A stretch of DNA of 64,000 nucleotides from Noviherbaspirillum suwonense. GTDB taxonomy: Bacteria > Pseudomonadota > Gammaproteobacteria > Burkholderiales > Burkholderiaceae_D. The notes beneath the pieces are model-generated. The model made no database searches and was not told the DNA's origin. It saw only the letters and a program-made list of their open reading frames with translations. The DNA lies in NCBI RefSeq assembly GCF_900182955.1, contig NZ_FXUL01000023.1, positions 1-64,000 on the forward strand. The letters are read 5' to 3'. A program made the position numbers and the translations under genes. This document shows, in pieces, positions 10,957-22,340 of this stretch; positions within the stretch are counted from its first letter, which is position 1, and every line of letters begins with the position of its first letter.

Positions 10957-13044
10957 TCAGCTGATGCGCATGCCGGGTTCGGCGCCCGGCCACGGGTTGA
11001 GGATGTAGATGCCCGGGCTGGCTTTTTCATCGGCGGCCGAGGCGGCCAGCACCATGCCTTCCGAGACGCCGAACTTCATCTTGCGCGGCGCCAGGTTGGC
11101 CACCAGCACGGTCAGCTTGCCGACCAGGTCCTCGGGTTTGTAGGACGACTTGATGCCGGAAAACACGTTGCGCATCCGGCCCTCGCCGGCGTCCAGCGTC
11201 AGGCGCAGCAGCTTGTCCGAGCCTTCCACCTCTGCGCAGTCGACGATGCGGGCAATGCGCAGGTCGACCTTGGCGAAGTCGGCGATGCCGATCTCGGCGG
11301 CAAGCGGCTCGATGCCGGCCGGAGCCGCTTCGGCAGCAACCGGTGCCGCCGACGGTGCAGCCGCCGGCGCGGCAGCCGGCGCATCGAACAGCGCGTCGAG
11401 CATTTTCGGCTCGACCCGCGTCATCAGGTGCGCATAGGTATTGATGCGATGGCCGTCCGGCAGCGCCGTGCCGGCATCGCTCCACTGCATCGGCGCGACA
11501 TTGAGCAGCGCCTCGACCTGGCGCGCCACTTCGGGCAGCACCGGCTTCAGGTAGATCGTGAGGATGCGGAATGCCTCGATCAGCCGGCTGCAGACTTCCT
11601 GCAGCAGCGCCGCCTGTTCCGGCTTCTTCGCCAGTTCCCACGGCTTGTTGGCGTCGACATAGGCATTCACCGCGTCGGCCTCGTCCATCACCGCGCGCAG
11701 CGCCTTGCCGTATTCGCGGCCCTCGTACAGCGCCTGGATCGCGGGGCCGGCGTCGCGCAGCCGGCGCAGGAACGGGTCGGCCTCGGTGGCCCAGGACGTG
11801 GCCAGCACGCCGTCGAACTTCTTGCTGATGAAGCCGGCCGCGCGGCTGGCGATGTTGACGTACTTGCCGATCAGGTCGCTGTTGACGCGGGCGATGAAGT
11901 CTTCCGGGTTGAAGTCCACGTCCTCCACCTTGGCCGACAGCTTGGCCGCGATGTAGTAGCGCAGCCACTCCGGGTTCATGCCGACTTCGAGGTAGCGCAG
12001 CGGCGAGATGCCGGTGCCGCGCGACTTCGACATTTTCTCGCCGCTGACCGTGATGAAGCCGTGGACGAACACGTTGTTGGGCACCTTGAGCCCGGCGAAG
12101 TGCAGCATCGCCGGCCAGAACAGCGTGTGGAAGTAGGTGATGTCCTTGCCGATGAAGTGATACTGCTCGGTCGCCGGGTCGGCCATGAACGCGTCGTAGT
12201 CGCGGCCGGTCTTGCTGAAATAATTCTTCAGCGAGGCCAGGTAGCCGATCGGCGCGTCCAGCCAGACATAGAAGTACTTGCCCGGCGCGTCCGGGATCTC
12301 GATGCCGAAATAGGGCGCGTCGCGGCTGATGTCCCAGTCGCCCAGGCCCTCGTCGCCTTCCAGCCATTCGCGCGCCTTGTTGGCGACCTCGGGCTGCAGC
12401 CGCTTGTCGTCGAGCGCCCAGCCGCGCAGGAAGTCGCGGCACTTCGGGTCGGACAGGCGGAAGAAATAGTGCTCGGAGCTTTTCATCACGGGCGTTGCGC
12501 CCGTCAGCGTCGAATACGGGTTGATCAGTTCCGTCGCCGCATAGACCGCGCCGCAGACCTCGCAGGAGTCGCCGTACTGGTCCTTCGCGTGGCATTTCGG
12601 GCATTCGCCCTTGATGTAGCGGTCGGGCAGGAACATGGACTTGACCGGGTCGAAGAACTGCTCGACGGTCTTCACCGAGATCAGCTTGGCGTCGTCGCGG
12701 AGCTTGCGGTAGATGTCCTGCGACAGCTGGTGGTTTTCCGGGCCGTCGGTCGAATGCCAGTTGTCGAAGGCGATATGGAAGCCGTCCAGGTACTGCTTGC
12801 GGCCGGCGGCGATGCCGGCGACGAATTCCTGCGGCGTCACGTTCGCTTTTTCCGCGGCGATCATGATGGGCGCGCCATGCGCGTCGTCGGCGCCGACGAA
12901 ATTGACCTCGTTGCCCTGCATGCGCTGGAACCGTACCCAGATGTCGGCCTGGATGTATTCCATGATGTGGCCGATATGGAATGCGCCGTTGGCATAGGGC
13001 AGGGCGGTGGTGACGAAAAGCGTGCGCGGCTGTGGCTGGCTCAT
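10957..13044 (-). CDS. metG: Methionyl-tRNA synthetase
   Basis: The protein has about 695 residues. It charges initiator and elongator tRNA-Met. The class I HIGH motif is in [15 protein letters not shown], a zinc knuckle CPKC...CEVC follows, and the catalytic loop is KMSKSRGTG. The C-terminal EMAP-II-like tRNA-binding domain ([14 protein letters not shown]) follows an Ala/Pro-rich linker and promotes dimerisation. The start is set at [20 protein letters not shown] because synthetase homology begins there; upstream codons to 13134 are not protein-like and lie toward the divergent gltX. The GNAT gene follows closely. Confidence 0.97.
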   Translation of the reverse strand: MSQPQPRTLFVTTALPYANGAFHIGHIMEYIQADIWVRFQRMQGNEVNFVGADDAHGAPIMIAAEKANVTPQEFVAGIAAGRKQYLDGFHIAFDNWHSTDGPENHQLSQDIYRKLRDDAKLISVKTVEQFFDPVKSMFLPDRYIKGECPKCHAKDQYGDSCEVCGAVYAATELINPYSTLTGATPVMKSSEHYFFRLSDPKCRDFLRGWALDDKRLQPEVANKAREWLEGDEGLGDWDISRDAPYFGIEIPDAPGKYFYVWLDAPIGYLASLKNYFSKTGRDYDAFMADPATEQYHFIGKDITYFHTLFWPAMLHFAGLKVPNNVFVHGFITVSGEKMSKSRGTGISPLRYLEVGMNPEWLRYYIAAKLSAKVEDVDFNPEDFIARVNSDLIGKYVNIASRAAGFISKKFDGVLATSWATEADPFLRRLRDAGPAIQALYEGREYGKALRAVMDEADAVNAYVDANKPWELAKKPEQAALLQEVCSRLIEAFRILTIYLKPVLPEVARQVEALLNVAPMQWSDAGTALPDGHRINTYAHLMTRVEPKMLDALFDAPAAAPAAAPSAAPVAAEAAPAGIEPLAAEIGIADFAKVDLRIARIVDCAEVEGSDKLLRLTLDAGEGRMRNVFSGIKSSYKPEDLVGKLTVLVANLAPRKMKFGVSEGMVLAASAADEKASPGIYILNPWPGAEPGMRIS

Positions 13045-13210
13045 AAGGAAGTGCGTTCGGTAAGGGAAATGTGGACGACCGGCTAAAACAGTAATTCTAG
13101 CAGTCCGGGCGGCAATGGCATGGCCGGTGTCCATGGCCGGGGACGCTCGCGCTAGAATGGCGCTTTTCCCAGAACACGGCCCGCGCAGGCGAGGCCGCCA
13201 TCACTCCGCC

Positions 13211-14599
13211 ATGACCGTACGCACCCGTTTCGCCCCCAGCCCGACCGGCTTCCTCCACCTGGGCGGCGCCCGCACCGCGCTGTTCGCCTGGGCCTATGCC
13301 CGCCGCTTCGAAGGCGTTTTCATCCTGCGCATCGAGGACACCGACCTCGAGCGCTCGACGCCGGAAGCGGTGCAGGCCATCATCGACGGCATGCAGTGGC
13401 TGGGCCTGCATCATGACGAAGGCCCGTTCTACCAGATGCAGCGGATGGACCGCTACCGCGAAGTGGTCGCGCAGATGCTGGCGGCCGGCACCGCCTACCA
13501 TTGCTACTGCACGCCCGACGAGGTCGAGGCGATGCGCGAGCGCCAGCGCGCCGCCGGCGAGAAGCCGCGCTACGACGGCACCTGGCGGCCCGAGCCGGGT
13601 AAGACCCTGCCGGCCGTGCCGGAAGGCCGCAAGCCGGTGGTGCGCTTTCGCAATCCGCTGGACGGCGAAGTGACCTGGGAAGACGCGGTCAAGGGCCCGA
13701 TCACCATCGCCAACCGCGAGATGGACGACCTGATCATCGCGCGCCCGGACGGCACGCCGACCTACAACTTCTGCGTGGTGGTGGACGACTGGGACATGAA
13801 GATCACCCACGTGATCCGCGGCGACGACCACGTGAACAACACGCCGCGCCAGATCAACATCCTGAAGGCGCTGGGCGCGACGCCGCCGATCTACGGCCAT
13901 GTGCCGATGATCCTCGGCGCCGACGGCGAGAAGCTGTCCAAGCGCCACGGCGCGGTCAGCGTGATGGAATACCCGGCGCAGGGCTACCTGCCCGAGGCGA
14001 TGCTGAACTACCTGGCGCGCCTGGGCTGGAGCCACGGCGACGAGGAAATCTTCACGATGGAGCAGTTCTGCGCCTGGTTCGACCTCGGCCACCTGTCGAA
14101 GTCGCCGGCGCAGTTCAATCCCGAAAAGCTGGCCTGGCTCAATAACCATTACATCAAGGCGGCCGACAATGAACGCCTGGCGACGCTGGCCCGGCCGCTG
14201 CTGGAACGCGACGGCGCAGACTTTGACGGCGCGCCGCCGCTGCCGGCCGTGATCGCGCTGATGAAGGAACGGGCGGCCACCGTGGTCGAACTGGCGGACG
14301 CGGCAATGCTGTTCTACCGCCAGCCCCGGCCGGATGCGGCGCTGCTGCAGCAGCACCTGAACGACACGGTGAAGCCGGCGCTGGCCGACTATGCCGGGCG
14401 GCTGCGCACGGTCGCCTGGGACAGGGCTGCGCTGGCGGCGATGCTCAAGGAAGTGCTGGCGGCGCACAAGCTGAAGATGCCGCAGCTGGCGATGCCGCTG
14501 CGCCTGCTGCTGACAGGGCAGCTGCAGACGCCGTCGATCGACGCGCTGGTCGAGCTGTTCGGCCGCGACACGGTGCTGGAGCGGCTGCAGCGCGGCTGA
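13211..14599 (+). CDS. gltX: Glutamyl-tRNA synthetase
   Basis: The protein has 462 residues. It charges tRNA-Glu, three copies of which lie 2 kb downstream. The class I motif is [17 protein letters not shown] and the catalytic loop is [11 protein letters not shown]. The segment [20 protein letters not shown] is typical of bacterial GluRS. The ATG at 13211 is chosen because conserved sequence begins directly there ([12 protein letters not shown]). It is divergent from metG, so this 166-bp gap should hold promoters for two synthetase genes. A weak hairpin at 14602-14618 follows the stop. Confidence 0.97.
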   Translation: MTVRTRFAPSPTGFLHLGGARTALFAWAYARRFEGVFILRIEDTDLERSTPEAVQAIIDGMQWLGLHHDEGPFYQMQRMDRYREVVAQMLAAGTAYHCYCTPDEVEAMRERQRAAGEKPRYDGTWRPEPGKTLPAVPEGRKPVVRFRNPLDGEVTWEDAVKGPITIANREMDDLIIARPDGTPTYNFCVVVDDWDMKITHVIRGDDHVNNTPRQINILKALGATPPIYGHVPMILGADGEKLSKRHGAVSVMEYPAQGYLPEAMLNYLARLGWSHGDEEIFTMEQFCAWFDLGHLSKSPAQFNPEKLAWLNNHYIKAADNERLATLARPLLERDGADFDGAPPLPAVIALMKERAATVVELADAAMLFYRQPRPDAALLQQHLNDTVKPALADYAGRLRTVAWDRAALAAMLKEVLAAHKLKMPQLAMPLRLLLTGQLQTPSIDALVELFGRDTVLERLQRG

Positions 14600-14754
14600 C
14601 CATCCGGCACGGCCGGATTTATGATAAAAATGTGTGCGTAGCAATCTTTTTCGCCGCTTTTATGGCAGAGTGGCCAGGATAGCGGCACAGATTCAAGCCC
14701 GGCCTGACATCGCGTGACGCCGTTGCCCTGGCCGGGCATCATAAAAGGCGTTCT

Positions 14755-16308
14755 ATGCAAGCGCACAAGACGGAGACAGGAACAAGCGATGCGCTGGCCG
14801 AACTGGCCGGCGCCAACGAGCTGGAAATCTACCGGCGTATTTTCTACGCATCGCCCGACTATATTGCCTTCAGCCGACTGTCCGACGGCTGCTTCATCGA
14901 CGTCAACCCCGGCTTCGAGCGCATGCTTGGCTTCCGGCGCGAGGACGTGATCGGCAAGACTTCATATGAAGTCGGCATCTGGCCCGAGTCCGGCGCCGAC
15001 CAGCGCAAGGAATATGCGAGGAAGCTCCTGCAGGAGCGCGCGGTGCGCGACTATCCCGGCCATCTTCGCACCGCGCGCGGCACCATCATCGATGTCGAGG
15101 CCTCGGCCAATATCGTGCAGGTCCATGGCGAGGAGCTGCTGATCGCCATTGTGCGCGACGTCACCGAGCGCAACCGGGCCACCGCCGCGCTGCACGAGGC
15201 CGACCGCCGCAAGGACGAGTTCCTGGCGATGCTCGCGCATGAGCTGCGCAACCCGATCGCGCCGATCAGCATGGCCGCGCAGCTGCTGATGGGCGCGCCG
15301 GGCGACGAGGTACGCGTGCGCCAGATCAGCCAGGTGATCGCGCGCCAGGTCGGGCACATGGTCAACCTGGTCGACGACCTGCTCGACGTGTCGCGCGTCA
15401 CGCGCGGGCTGGTGGCGCTGGAGCAGCATGCGCTCGACCTCAACGCGCTGCTGCCGGACGCGGTCGAGCAGGTCCGCCCGCTGATGGACGCGCGGCGGCA
15501 CACGCTGGTCGTGCAGCCGTCCGCCGAGCCGGCCTGCATCTGCGCCGACCGGCTGCGCATCGTGCAGATTGCCGCGAACCTGCTGACCAATGCGGCCAAG
15601 TACACGCCCGAGGGCGGCCATGTGACGCTGGCCGTCAGGCTGCTGGCGCAGCACGTGGAGCTGACGGTCAGCGACAACGGCATCGGCATCGCGCCCGAAC
15701 TGCTGCCGCGGGTGTTCGACCTGTTCACCCAGGCCGAACGCTCGCCCGACCGCTCGCAGGGCGGTCTCGGCCTCGGCCTGGCGCTGGTCAAGAGCCTGAC
15801 CGAACTGCACAAGGGAACGGTCGCCGCCGACAGCGGCGGCATCGGGCAGGGCAGCGTGTTTTCCGTGCGCCTGCCGCGGCTGGACATTCCGATCGTGATC
15901 GCCGGCGCCGCGCTGCAGCCGCCCGCGGCGGCGCTGCCGGCGCGGGCGCTCAGGATCCTGCTGGTGGATGACAATGTCGACGCCGCCGATACGCTGGCCG
16001 CCTACCTTTCCGGGCTCGGCCATGAAGTCGATGTCCGGTATGACGCCCGCAGCGCGCTCGACCTGCTGGATGCAGGCCTGCCCGATGCCGGCATCTTCGA
16101 CATCGGCCTGCCCGAAATCGACGGCTGCGCCCTGGCCCGCCAGCTGCGCGCCCGGCCCGGCGGCAGGGCCTGCAGGCTGCTGGCGCTCAGCGGCTATGGC
16201 CAGGACCGCGACCAGGAGGACGCGCGGCGCGCAGGATTCGACCGCTACTTCGTCAAGCCGCTCGATACCGGCAGCCTGGCGGCGCTGCTGGCGCAGTGGG
16301 CGGTGTGA
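14755..16308 (+). CDS. Hybrid sensor histidine kinase (PAS-HisKA-HATPase-REC)
   Basis: The protein has 517 residues. One PAS domain (about 25-145) precedes a HisKA domain with His162 in LAHELRNPIAP, a HATPase domain with NLLTNAAKYT and DNGIGI, and a C-terminal receiver with phosphoacceptor Asp449 in FDIGLPEIDG. There is no transmembrane segment. The layout resembles the C-terminal half of the phytochrome-operon kinase. No response regulator or output gene is adjacent, so its signal and target are unknown. The ribosome site (AAAAGGCG) is weak. Confidence 0.92.
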   Translation: MQAHKTETGTSDALAELAGANELEIYRRIFYASPDYIAFSRLSDGCFIDVNPGFERMLGFRREDVIGKTSYEVGIWPESGADQRKEYARKLLQERAVRDYPGHLRTARGTIIDVEASANIVQVHGEELLIAIVRDVTERNRATAALHEADRRKDEFLAMLAHELRNPIAPISMAAQLLMGAPGDEVRVRQISQVIARQVGHMVNLVDDLLDVSRVTRGLVALEQHALDLNALLPDAVEQVRPLMDARRHTLVVQPSAEPACICADRLRIVQIAANLLTNAAKYTPEGGHVTLAVRLLAQHVELTVSDNGIGIAPELLPRVFDLFTQAERSPDRSQGGLGLGLALVKSLTELHKGTVAADSGGIGQGSVFSVRLPRLDIPIVIAGAALQPPAAALPARALRILLVDDNVDAADTLAAYLSGLGHEVDVRYDARSALDLLDAGLPDAGIFDIGLPEIDGCALARQLRARPGGRACRLLALSGYGQDRDQEDARRAGFDRYFVKPLDTGSLAALLAQWAV

Positions 16309-16420
16309 CCTGCGTCCTTGGCAATGGCCGGGGCCGGCGCTCTTTCGGGGCGGCGATGCTGCGCCGCCAGCCCGGCGCGGCCATTCCCGGACGCTTTGTC
16401 GCGGCGGCCGAAACCCGGGT

Positions 16421-16448
16421 TTGTATTGCTGAAAACCTTTGCTATAAT
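16421..16448 (+). promoter_or_regulatory. Promoter of the first tRNA-Ala unit
   Basis: A perfect -10 TATAAT lies at 16443-16448 and a weak -35 TTGTAT at 16421-16426, 16 bp apart. The tRNA-Ala begins 15 bases after the -10. Confidence 0.65.
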
Positions 16449-16462
16449 GCGCGCCTGTTCGG

Positions 16463-16538
<76 letters not shown>

Positions 16539-16588
16539 ACATGGTTTCGGCAGTACGCATAGCGGTACAGGCAGCACGGACAGTTTCT

Positions 16589-16664
16589 GTCCCCATCGTC
16601 TAGAGGCCTAGGACATCACCCTTTCACGGTGAGTACAGGGGTTCGAATCCCCTTGGGGACGCCA
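16589..16664 (+). tRNA. tRNA-Glu (anticodon TTC), copy 1
   Basis: The 76-base gene begins GTCCCCATCGTCTAGAGGCC. It has the anticodon loop CTTTCAC with anticodon TTC, the T arm AGGGGTTCGAATCCCCT and an encoded CCA. It is followed by a strong hairpin and T-tract at 16672-16708. Confidence 0.97.
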
Positions 16665-16671
16665 GCACGGG

Positions 16672-16708
16672 CCCGCCAGCCGAGCAGTCGGCTGGCGGGT
16701 TTTGTTTG
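16672..16708 (+). terminator. Terminator after the first tRNA-Glu
   Basis: Perfect 12-bp arms CCCGCCAGCCGA (16672-16683) and TCGGCTGGCGGG (16688-16699) close a GCAG loop and are followed by TTTTGTTTG. This separates the first Ala-Glu pair from the second, which has its own promoter. Confidence 0.85.
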
Positions 16709-16759
16709 AAAATTGCCCAATTCATCAGGGCGATGATCGGAAGTTTTTCGGAAAGCGGA

Positions 16760-16789
16760 TTTACAGCCTTTGTATTGCTAGGCTATAAT
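16760..16789 (+). promoter_or_regulatory. Promoter of the second tRNA unit
   Basis: TTTACA (16760-16765) and TATAAT (16784-16789) are 18 bp apart, and tRNA-Ala copy 2 begins 16 bases downstream. Confidence 0.7.
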
Positions 16790-16805
16790 CTCGGGTCCGT
16801 CGCAG

Positions 16806-16881
<76 letters not shown>

Positions 16882-16959
16882 ACGCTTCGGATCGCAGGGC
16901 AGTGGAAGTAAAGCAGCAACAGCAGTATCGGTAGTGGCCAGCAGTACGGGCAGGTTTCT

Positions 16960-17035
16960 GTCCCCATCGTCTAGAGGCCTAGGACATCACCCTTTCACGG
17001 TGAGTACAGGGGTTCGAATCCCCTTGGGGACGCCA
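16960..17035 (+). tRNA. tRNA-Glu (anticodon TTC), copy 2
   Basis: This copy is identical to copy 1. It is preceded by the same short lead CAGGTTTCT-like sequence and followed by a stem-loop at 17072-17090 (AGGGCCGC/GCGGCCCT) with only a weak U-tract, so transcription may continue into copy 3. Confidence 0.97.
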
Positions 17036-17139
17036 GCATCATCCGGCAGCATGCCGGGAAGTGGATACAGCAGGGCCGCGTTGCGGCCCTTGTCTCGACG
17101 GTCCACGCGGGACCGCAACATGCAGTACGGACAGTTCAT

Positions 17140-17215
17140 GTCCCCATCGTCTAGAGGCCTAGGACATCACCCTTTCACGGTGAGTACAGGGGTTCGAATC
17201 CCCTTGGGGACGCCA
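17140..17215 (+). tRNA. tRNA-Glu (anticodon TTC), copy 3
   Basis: This is the third identical 76-base tRNA-Glu. It has no tRNA-Ala partner in front and no clear promoter of its own, so it is probably expressed from the second unit and released by RNase processing. A strong terminator follows. Confidence 0.97.
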
Positions 17216-17224
17216 GCATTGCAG

Positions 17225-17255
17225 AAGGGCCGGATGAAAATCCGGCCCTTTCTGT
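17225..17255 (+). terminator. Terminator of the tRNA array
   Basis: Perfect 11-bp arms AAGGGCCGGAT and ATCCGGCCCTT enclose a stable GAAA tetraloop (17236-17239), followed by TTTCTGTTT. Confidence 0.88.
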
Positions 17256-17323
17256 TTCCAGCGCCCGGTCGCCGCCGGCATTGCCTGGCCATCGGGCGCC
17301 GGCTGCTTCAATCGCGCATGCGC

Positions 17324-17749
17324 TTACTGCACGGCGATCTGCTTCGGCTGGTCCGCCGCCTTCTTCGGCAGGGTCAGGGTCAGCACGCCGTTTTCAAACT
17401 TCGCCACCGCCTCGGCATCCTCGACTTCGCCGGCCAACGTCAGCACGCGGGAATACTTGTGCGAACGGCGTTCGGTAAGCAGCGCCTTTTCACCTTCCGC
17501 GACCTCATTGGCGACAGTCGACTCCGCGTCGATCGACACGCGCCTCTTGTCTACCGAGATGCGGATTTCCTCTCGGGTCACGCCCGGCAGTTCGGCTTCG
17601 ATCCGGTAAGCGGCGCCGGTGTCGACGACGTTCATGCGCGGCGCCAGCGGCGCGTTCTCGAGCAGGCCGCCGACGAGGCGTTCGAAGTTGCTGTCGAAGG
17701 CACGGGTTTGCAGCAGGGGGAAAGCACGATTACGCAGAATGACATTCAT
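17324..17749 (-). CDS. Small heat shock protein, Hsp20/alpha-crystallin family
   Basis: The protein has 141 residues. Small Hsps hold unfolding proteins for refolding by DnaK and ClpB. The alpha-crystallin domain runs from about residue 40 to 132, with ELPGVTREEIRISVDKRRV and the terminal strand FENGVLTLTLPKK; a C-terminal QIAVQ resembles the IXI/V oligomerisation tail. The start at ATG 17747-17749 has a strong AGGAG seven bases upstream. An upstream continuation of the frame is not used. A near-consensus sigma-32 promoter precedes the gene. Confidence 0.95.
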   Translation of the reverse strand: MNVILRNRAFPLLQTRAFDSNFERLVGGLLENAPLAPRMNVVDTGAAYRIEAELPGVTREEIRISVDKRRVSIDAESTVANEVAEGEKALLTERRSHKYSRVLTLAGEVEDAEAVAKFENGVLTLTLPKKAADQPKQIAVQ

Positions 17750-17796
17750 CTTATTTTCTCCTGGGTTCGATTTGGAGCGTCGCTCCGATGTTCCGT

Positions 17797-17824
17797 AAAT
17801 AGGGCGCGGCAAACCGATTTCAAG
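17797..17824 (-). promoter_or_regulatory. Heat-shock (sigma-32) promoter of hsp20
   Basis: On the minus strand CTTGAA (17824-17819) and CCCTATTT (17804-17797) are 14 bp apart, matching the sigma-32 pattern CTTGAA-N(11-15)-CCCCATNT with one mismatch. The leader between promoter and start contains a perfect hairpin, GGAGCG-T-CGCTCC (17774-17786). Confidence 0.75.
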
Positions 17825-17863
17825 TGTCCGAAAATGGCGAATTCAAATTTTTTGAGCGGTGGT

Positions 17864-18373
17864 TTACCGGCGGCTGCCCAACGGCCAGGCCATGTCCGGC
17901 GTGCGACGCGGGTCGGGTCCGTTCTGCATCATCCGCACGATGCCCGCGTTGTCGAAATGCACGTGCATCACCGAGTCCCAGGCATTGCTTTCGCGGTAGG
18001 GGTAGGACCAGACTTCCAGCTGCGGCAGCCGCAGGTAGGAAGTTGCGCTGGGCGCGCCTATCGTATGCAGCACATCCTGCTTGGTCGACTTGCCGGGCTC
18101 GATGCGGCTGAAATGCGCGGTGTCGAGCACCTGTTCATAGGAGACGAGCCGGCCGTCGGCGCCGATGCGGGCCATGAACGTGGCCTGGCCCCACGGGCCG
18201 GTCATGTATTCGAGCAGGTGCGTGTTGCCTTCGCCGTAGCGGTGGGTCGGCTCGCCCAGCCGCGCGACGATCTGCGCTTCGGATTCTCCCGGCTGGGGCG
18301 GGGCGGTGTAGATGCTCGCGCAACCGCCGAGCGCGGCCATTGCCAGCAGGGCGGCAGCCAGGTAATTTTTCAT
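17864..18373 (-). CDS. BamE/SmpA-like outer-membrane lipoprotein, second member
   Basis: The protein has 169 residues. The signal peptide ends in LGGC, with lipidated Cys18. Two SmpA-like segments follow, one around SEAQIVARLGEPTHRYGEG and one around FSRIEPGKSTKQDVLHTIG, with a later EVWSYPY block. Length, repeat order and the final strand (HVHFDNAG) parallel the lipoprotein at 8132-8644 (NVHFDKAT), so the two are diverged paralogues. It is transcribed away from rpsO. A role in envelope assembly is inferred from the fold only. Confidence 0.85.
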   Translation of the reverse strand: MKNYLAAALLAMAALGGCASIYTAPPQPGESEAQIVARLGEPTHRYGEGNTHLLEYMTGPWGQATFMARIGADGRLVSYEQVLDTAHFSRIEPGKSTKQDVLHTIGAPSATSYLRLPQLEVWSYPYRESNAWDSVMHVHFDNAGIVRMMQNGPDPRRTPDMAWPLGSRR

Positions 18374-18409
18374 TGTCGTGCTCCTGTCAGCGGTGTAATT
18401 AGTTAGGGT

Positions 18410-18438
18410 TTGAATCGCCGGCCGTATTCCGCTATACT
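18410..18438 (+). promoter_or_regulatory. Promoter of rpsO-pnp
   Basis: TTGAAT (18410-18415) and TATACT (18433-18438) are exactly 17 bp apart. The predicted transcript has a leader of about 88 bases before the rpsO ATG, which could hold an S15 autoregulatory fold. Confidence 0.7.
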
Positions 18439-18532
18439 CGCCGGTCCCGTCCATTCCGGATGGGATTTAATCAACTCGTCGTTCACGGTGCCAGGGGTCA
18501 TGTCTCCAGGCACCGCATGTGAAAGGTATATC

Positions 18533-18802
18533 ATGGCGCAAGAAAAAAGCAGCAAGGCAGCGATCATTGCGGACAACGCACGCGGCCAAAACGATACCGG
18601 GTCTCCTGAAGTGCAAGTCGCACTGCTGACCGCCCGCATCAATGAACTCAACAGCCACTTCAAGGCCCACACCAAGGATCACCACTCCCGCCGTGGCCTG
18701 ATCATGATGGTCAACCGTCGCAAGAGCTTGCTGTCCTACCTGAAGGGCAAGGACGCGACCCGTTACCGCGCCCTGATCGAAAAGCTCGGCCTGCGCAAGT
18801 AA
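18533..18802 (+). CDS. rpsO: 30S ribosomal protein S15
   Basis: The protein has 89 residues, the family's exact usual length. S15 binds 16S rRNA helices early in small-subunit assembly. The signatures [34 protein letters not shown] and LIEKLGLRK are all present. The ATG at 18533 is preceded by GAAAGG. The conserved rpsO-pnp order follows, with a strong hairpin between the genes. Confidence 0.98.
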   Translation: MAQEKSSKAAIIADNARGQNDTGSPEVQVALLTARINELNSHFKAHTKDHHSRRGLIMMVNRRKSLLSYLKGKDATRYRALIEKLGLRK

Positions 18803-18830
18803 GCTCGTTGCCAGCCTGCAAAATCGTGTG

Positions 18831-18870
18831 AAATGCCTGCATCAGTGAACTGATGCGGGCATTTTTCGTT
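18831..18870 (+). terminator. Intergenic terminator/processing hairpin between rpsO and pnp
   Basis: Arms AAATGCCTGCATCAG (18831-18845) and CTGATGCGGGCATTT (18850-18864) pair around TGAA, followed by TTCGTTTT. In E. coli the equivalent region both attenuates transcription and is cut by RNase E and III. Here it likely lowers readthrough into pnp. Confidence 0.8.
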
Positions 18871-18990
18871 TTATGGTTCATCGGGCCTGGCGGCGGGTGC
18901 ATGAAGATGGCGCGCCGCGATGCGTGCCGTCGGTAATGAGGTGGAACGACAGCTCCTGAAAATCTGTCGGCATATTAGAAAGGAACGCCC

Positions 18991-21105
<2,115 letters not shown>

Positions 21106-21118
21106 TTCATCCTGCCCG

Positions 21119-21158
21119 GAAATCCCCTCCCGGCCCGACGGCCCGGAGGGGATTTTTC
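21119..21158 (+). terminator. Terminator of pnp
   Basis: AATCCCCTCCCGGCC (21121-21135) pairs with GGCCCGGAGGGGATT (21140-21154) with one mismatch around a CGAC loop, followed by TTT. Confidence 0.85.
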
Positions 21159-21392
21159 ATGGGCGGCGCGGGAAACCGGCGGCGGGCGCCGGGCCGGCCG
21201 TCATGACATCGGGCCGGGGAAGCCGCCGACATTCGTATAATGCAATGTTCGCAACTTCTTCATCCAGGCCCGACCATGATTTTTCGCATGCCGATGTGAG
21301 CCAACAGACCGAACAGCCCGGCTGTCCTCCTTATACTGCCCGCTGCCCTGTCACGTCGCCGCCAGGAACCCATAGCCAACTTTTACCGCCAG

Positions 21393-22340
21393 ATGCCAGC
21401 CACCCAGCCCGCCATGCCGTTTTTCATCATCCTGAATGCCGCTTCCGGCCACAAGGAAGCCGGCGACACGCGCTCCATCATCAGCCGCGTGATGCGGGAA
21501 GCGGGCAGGGAGCATCACCTGCGGCTTGTGGAAAATCCGCAGGACCTGGCCGAGATTGCGCGAACCACGGTCGCGCAGGCCAACCAGGTCGGCGGCGCGG
21601 TGGTGGTGGCCGGCGGCGACGGCACCATCAACACGGTGGCCAATGCGGTGCTGCCGAGCGCCTGCCCGCTGGGCATCCTGCCCAGCGGCACGTTCAATTA
21701 TTTCGGACGCACGCACCGCATACCCGAAGACACGCAGGAAGCGGTGCGGATGCTGCTGAACGCCAGCCCGCAGCCGGTGCAGGTGGGCCTGGTGAACGAC
21801 CATATCTTCCTGGTCAATGCCAGCCTCGGTCTCTATCCGAAGCTGCTGGAGGACCGGGAAGCGTGGAAGCAGCAGTACGGCCGCAGCCGCATGGTGGCGA
21901 TGTGGGCGGCGCTGGCCAGCGTGATCGGCGCCCGCCGCCAGCTGCACCTGCACCTGACGCGCGGCGGCGAGGTTGCCAGCTGGCGCACGCCGACGCTGTT
22001 CGTCGCCAATAACAAGCTGCAGATGGAGCAGATCGGCATGGCCGAGGCGGATGCGCTGGACAAGGGCTTCCTGGTGGCGATCGCGCCGCGGCCGGTGGGC
22101 ACCGGCGCGCTGCTGTGGCTGGCGCTGCGCGGCGCGCTGGGCACGCTGGGCCAGGCCGGCGACGTGCGCAGCTTTGCGCTGCGCGAGATGGAAGTCAGGC
22201 AGTCGAAACGGCATAGCCGCAGCATCAAGGTCGCGGTGGACGGCGAAATCCTGCGGCTGCATGAGCCGCTGCGCTTCAAGGTGTCGCCGCAGCCGCTGTA
22301 CCTGCTCAAGGACACCGTGTCGACGGGCGGCGCGGCATGA
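21393..22340 (+). CDS. Diacylglycerol/sphingosine kinase-family lipid kinase (YegS-like)
   Basis: The protein has 315 residues. The catalytic-domain signature VVVAGGDGTINTVANAVLPS and the GILPSGTFNYFGR block match the DAGK/YegS fold, which phosphorylates lipid hydroxyls with ATP. The C-terminal half includes the family's IKVAVDGEIL strand. An alternative start (MPFFIILNAAS) lies at 21414, closer to where homology begins. The stop overlaps the phosphoesterase start in an ATGA. The substrate is unknown. The 230 bp upstream has a TATAAT at 21236 without a good -35. Confidence 0.88.
   Translation: MPATQPAMPFFIILNAASGHKEAGDTRSIISRVMREAGREHHLRLVENPQDLAEIARTTVAQANQVGGAVVVAGGDGTINTVANAVLPSACPLGILPSGTFNYFGRTHRIPEDTQEAVRMLLNASPQPVQVGLVNDHIFLVNASLGLYPKLLEDREAWKQQYGRSRMVAMWAALASVIGARRQLHLHLTRGGEVASWRTPTLFVANNKLQMEQIGMAEADALDKGFLVAIAPRPVGTGALLWLALRGALGTLGQAGDVRSFALREMEVRQSKRHSRSIKVAVDGEILRLHEPLRFKVSPQPLYLLKDTVSTGGAA

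Noticed and set aside
10627-13086. Plus-strand frame of 819 codons opposite metG
   Set aside because: It is Arg/Val/Asp-rich without motifs and is antisense to a complete methionyl-tRNA synthetase.
14602-14620. Hairpin ATCCGG/CCGGAT with TT after gltX
   Set aside because: The stem is only six pairs with a short T-run; it was too weak to list as a terminator.
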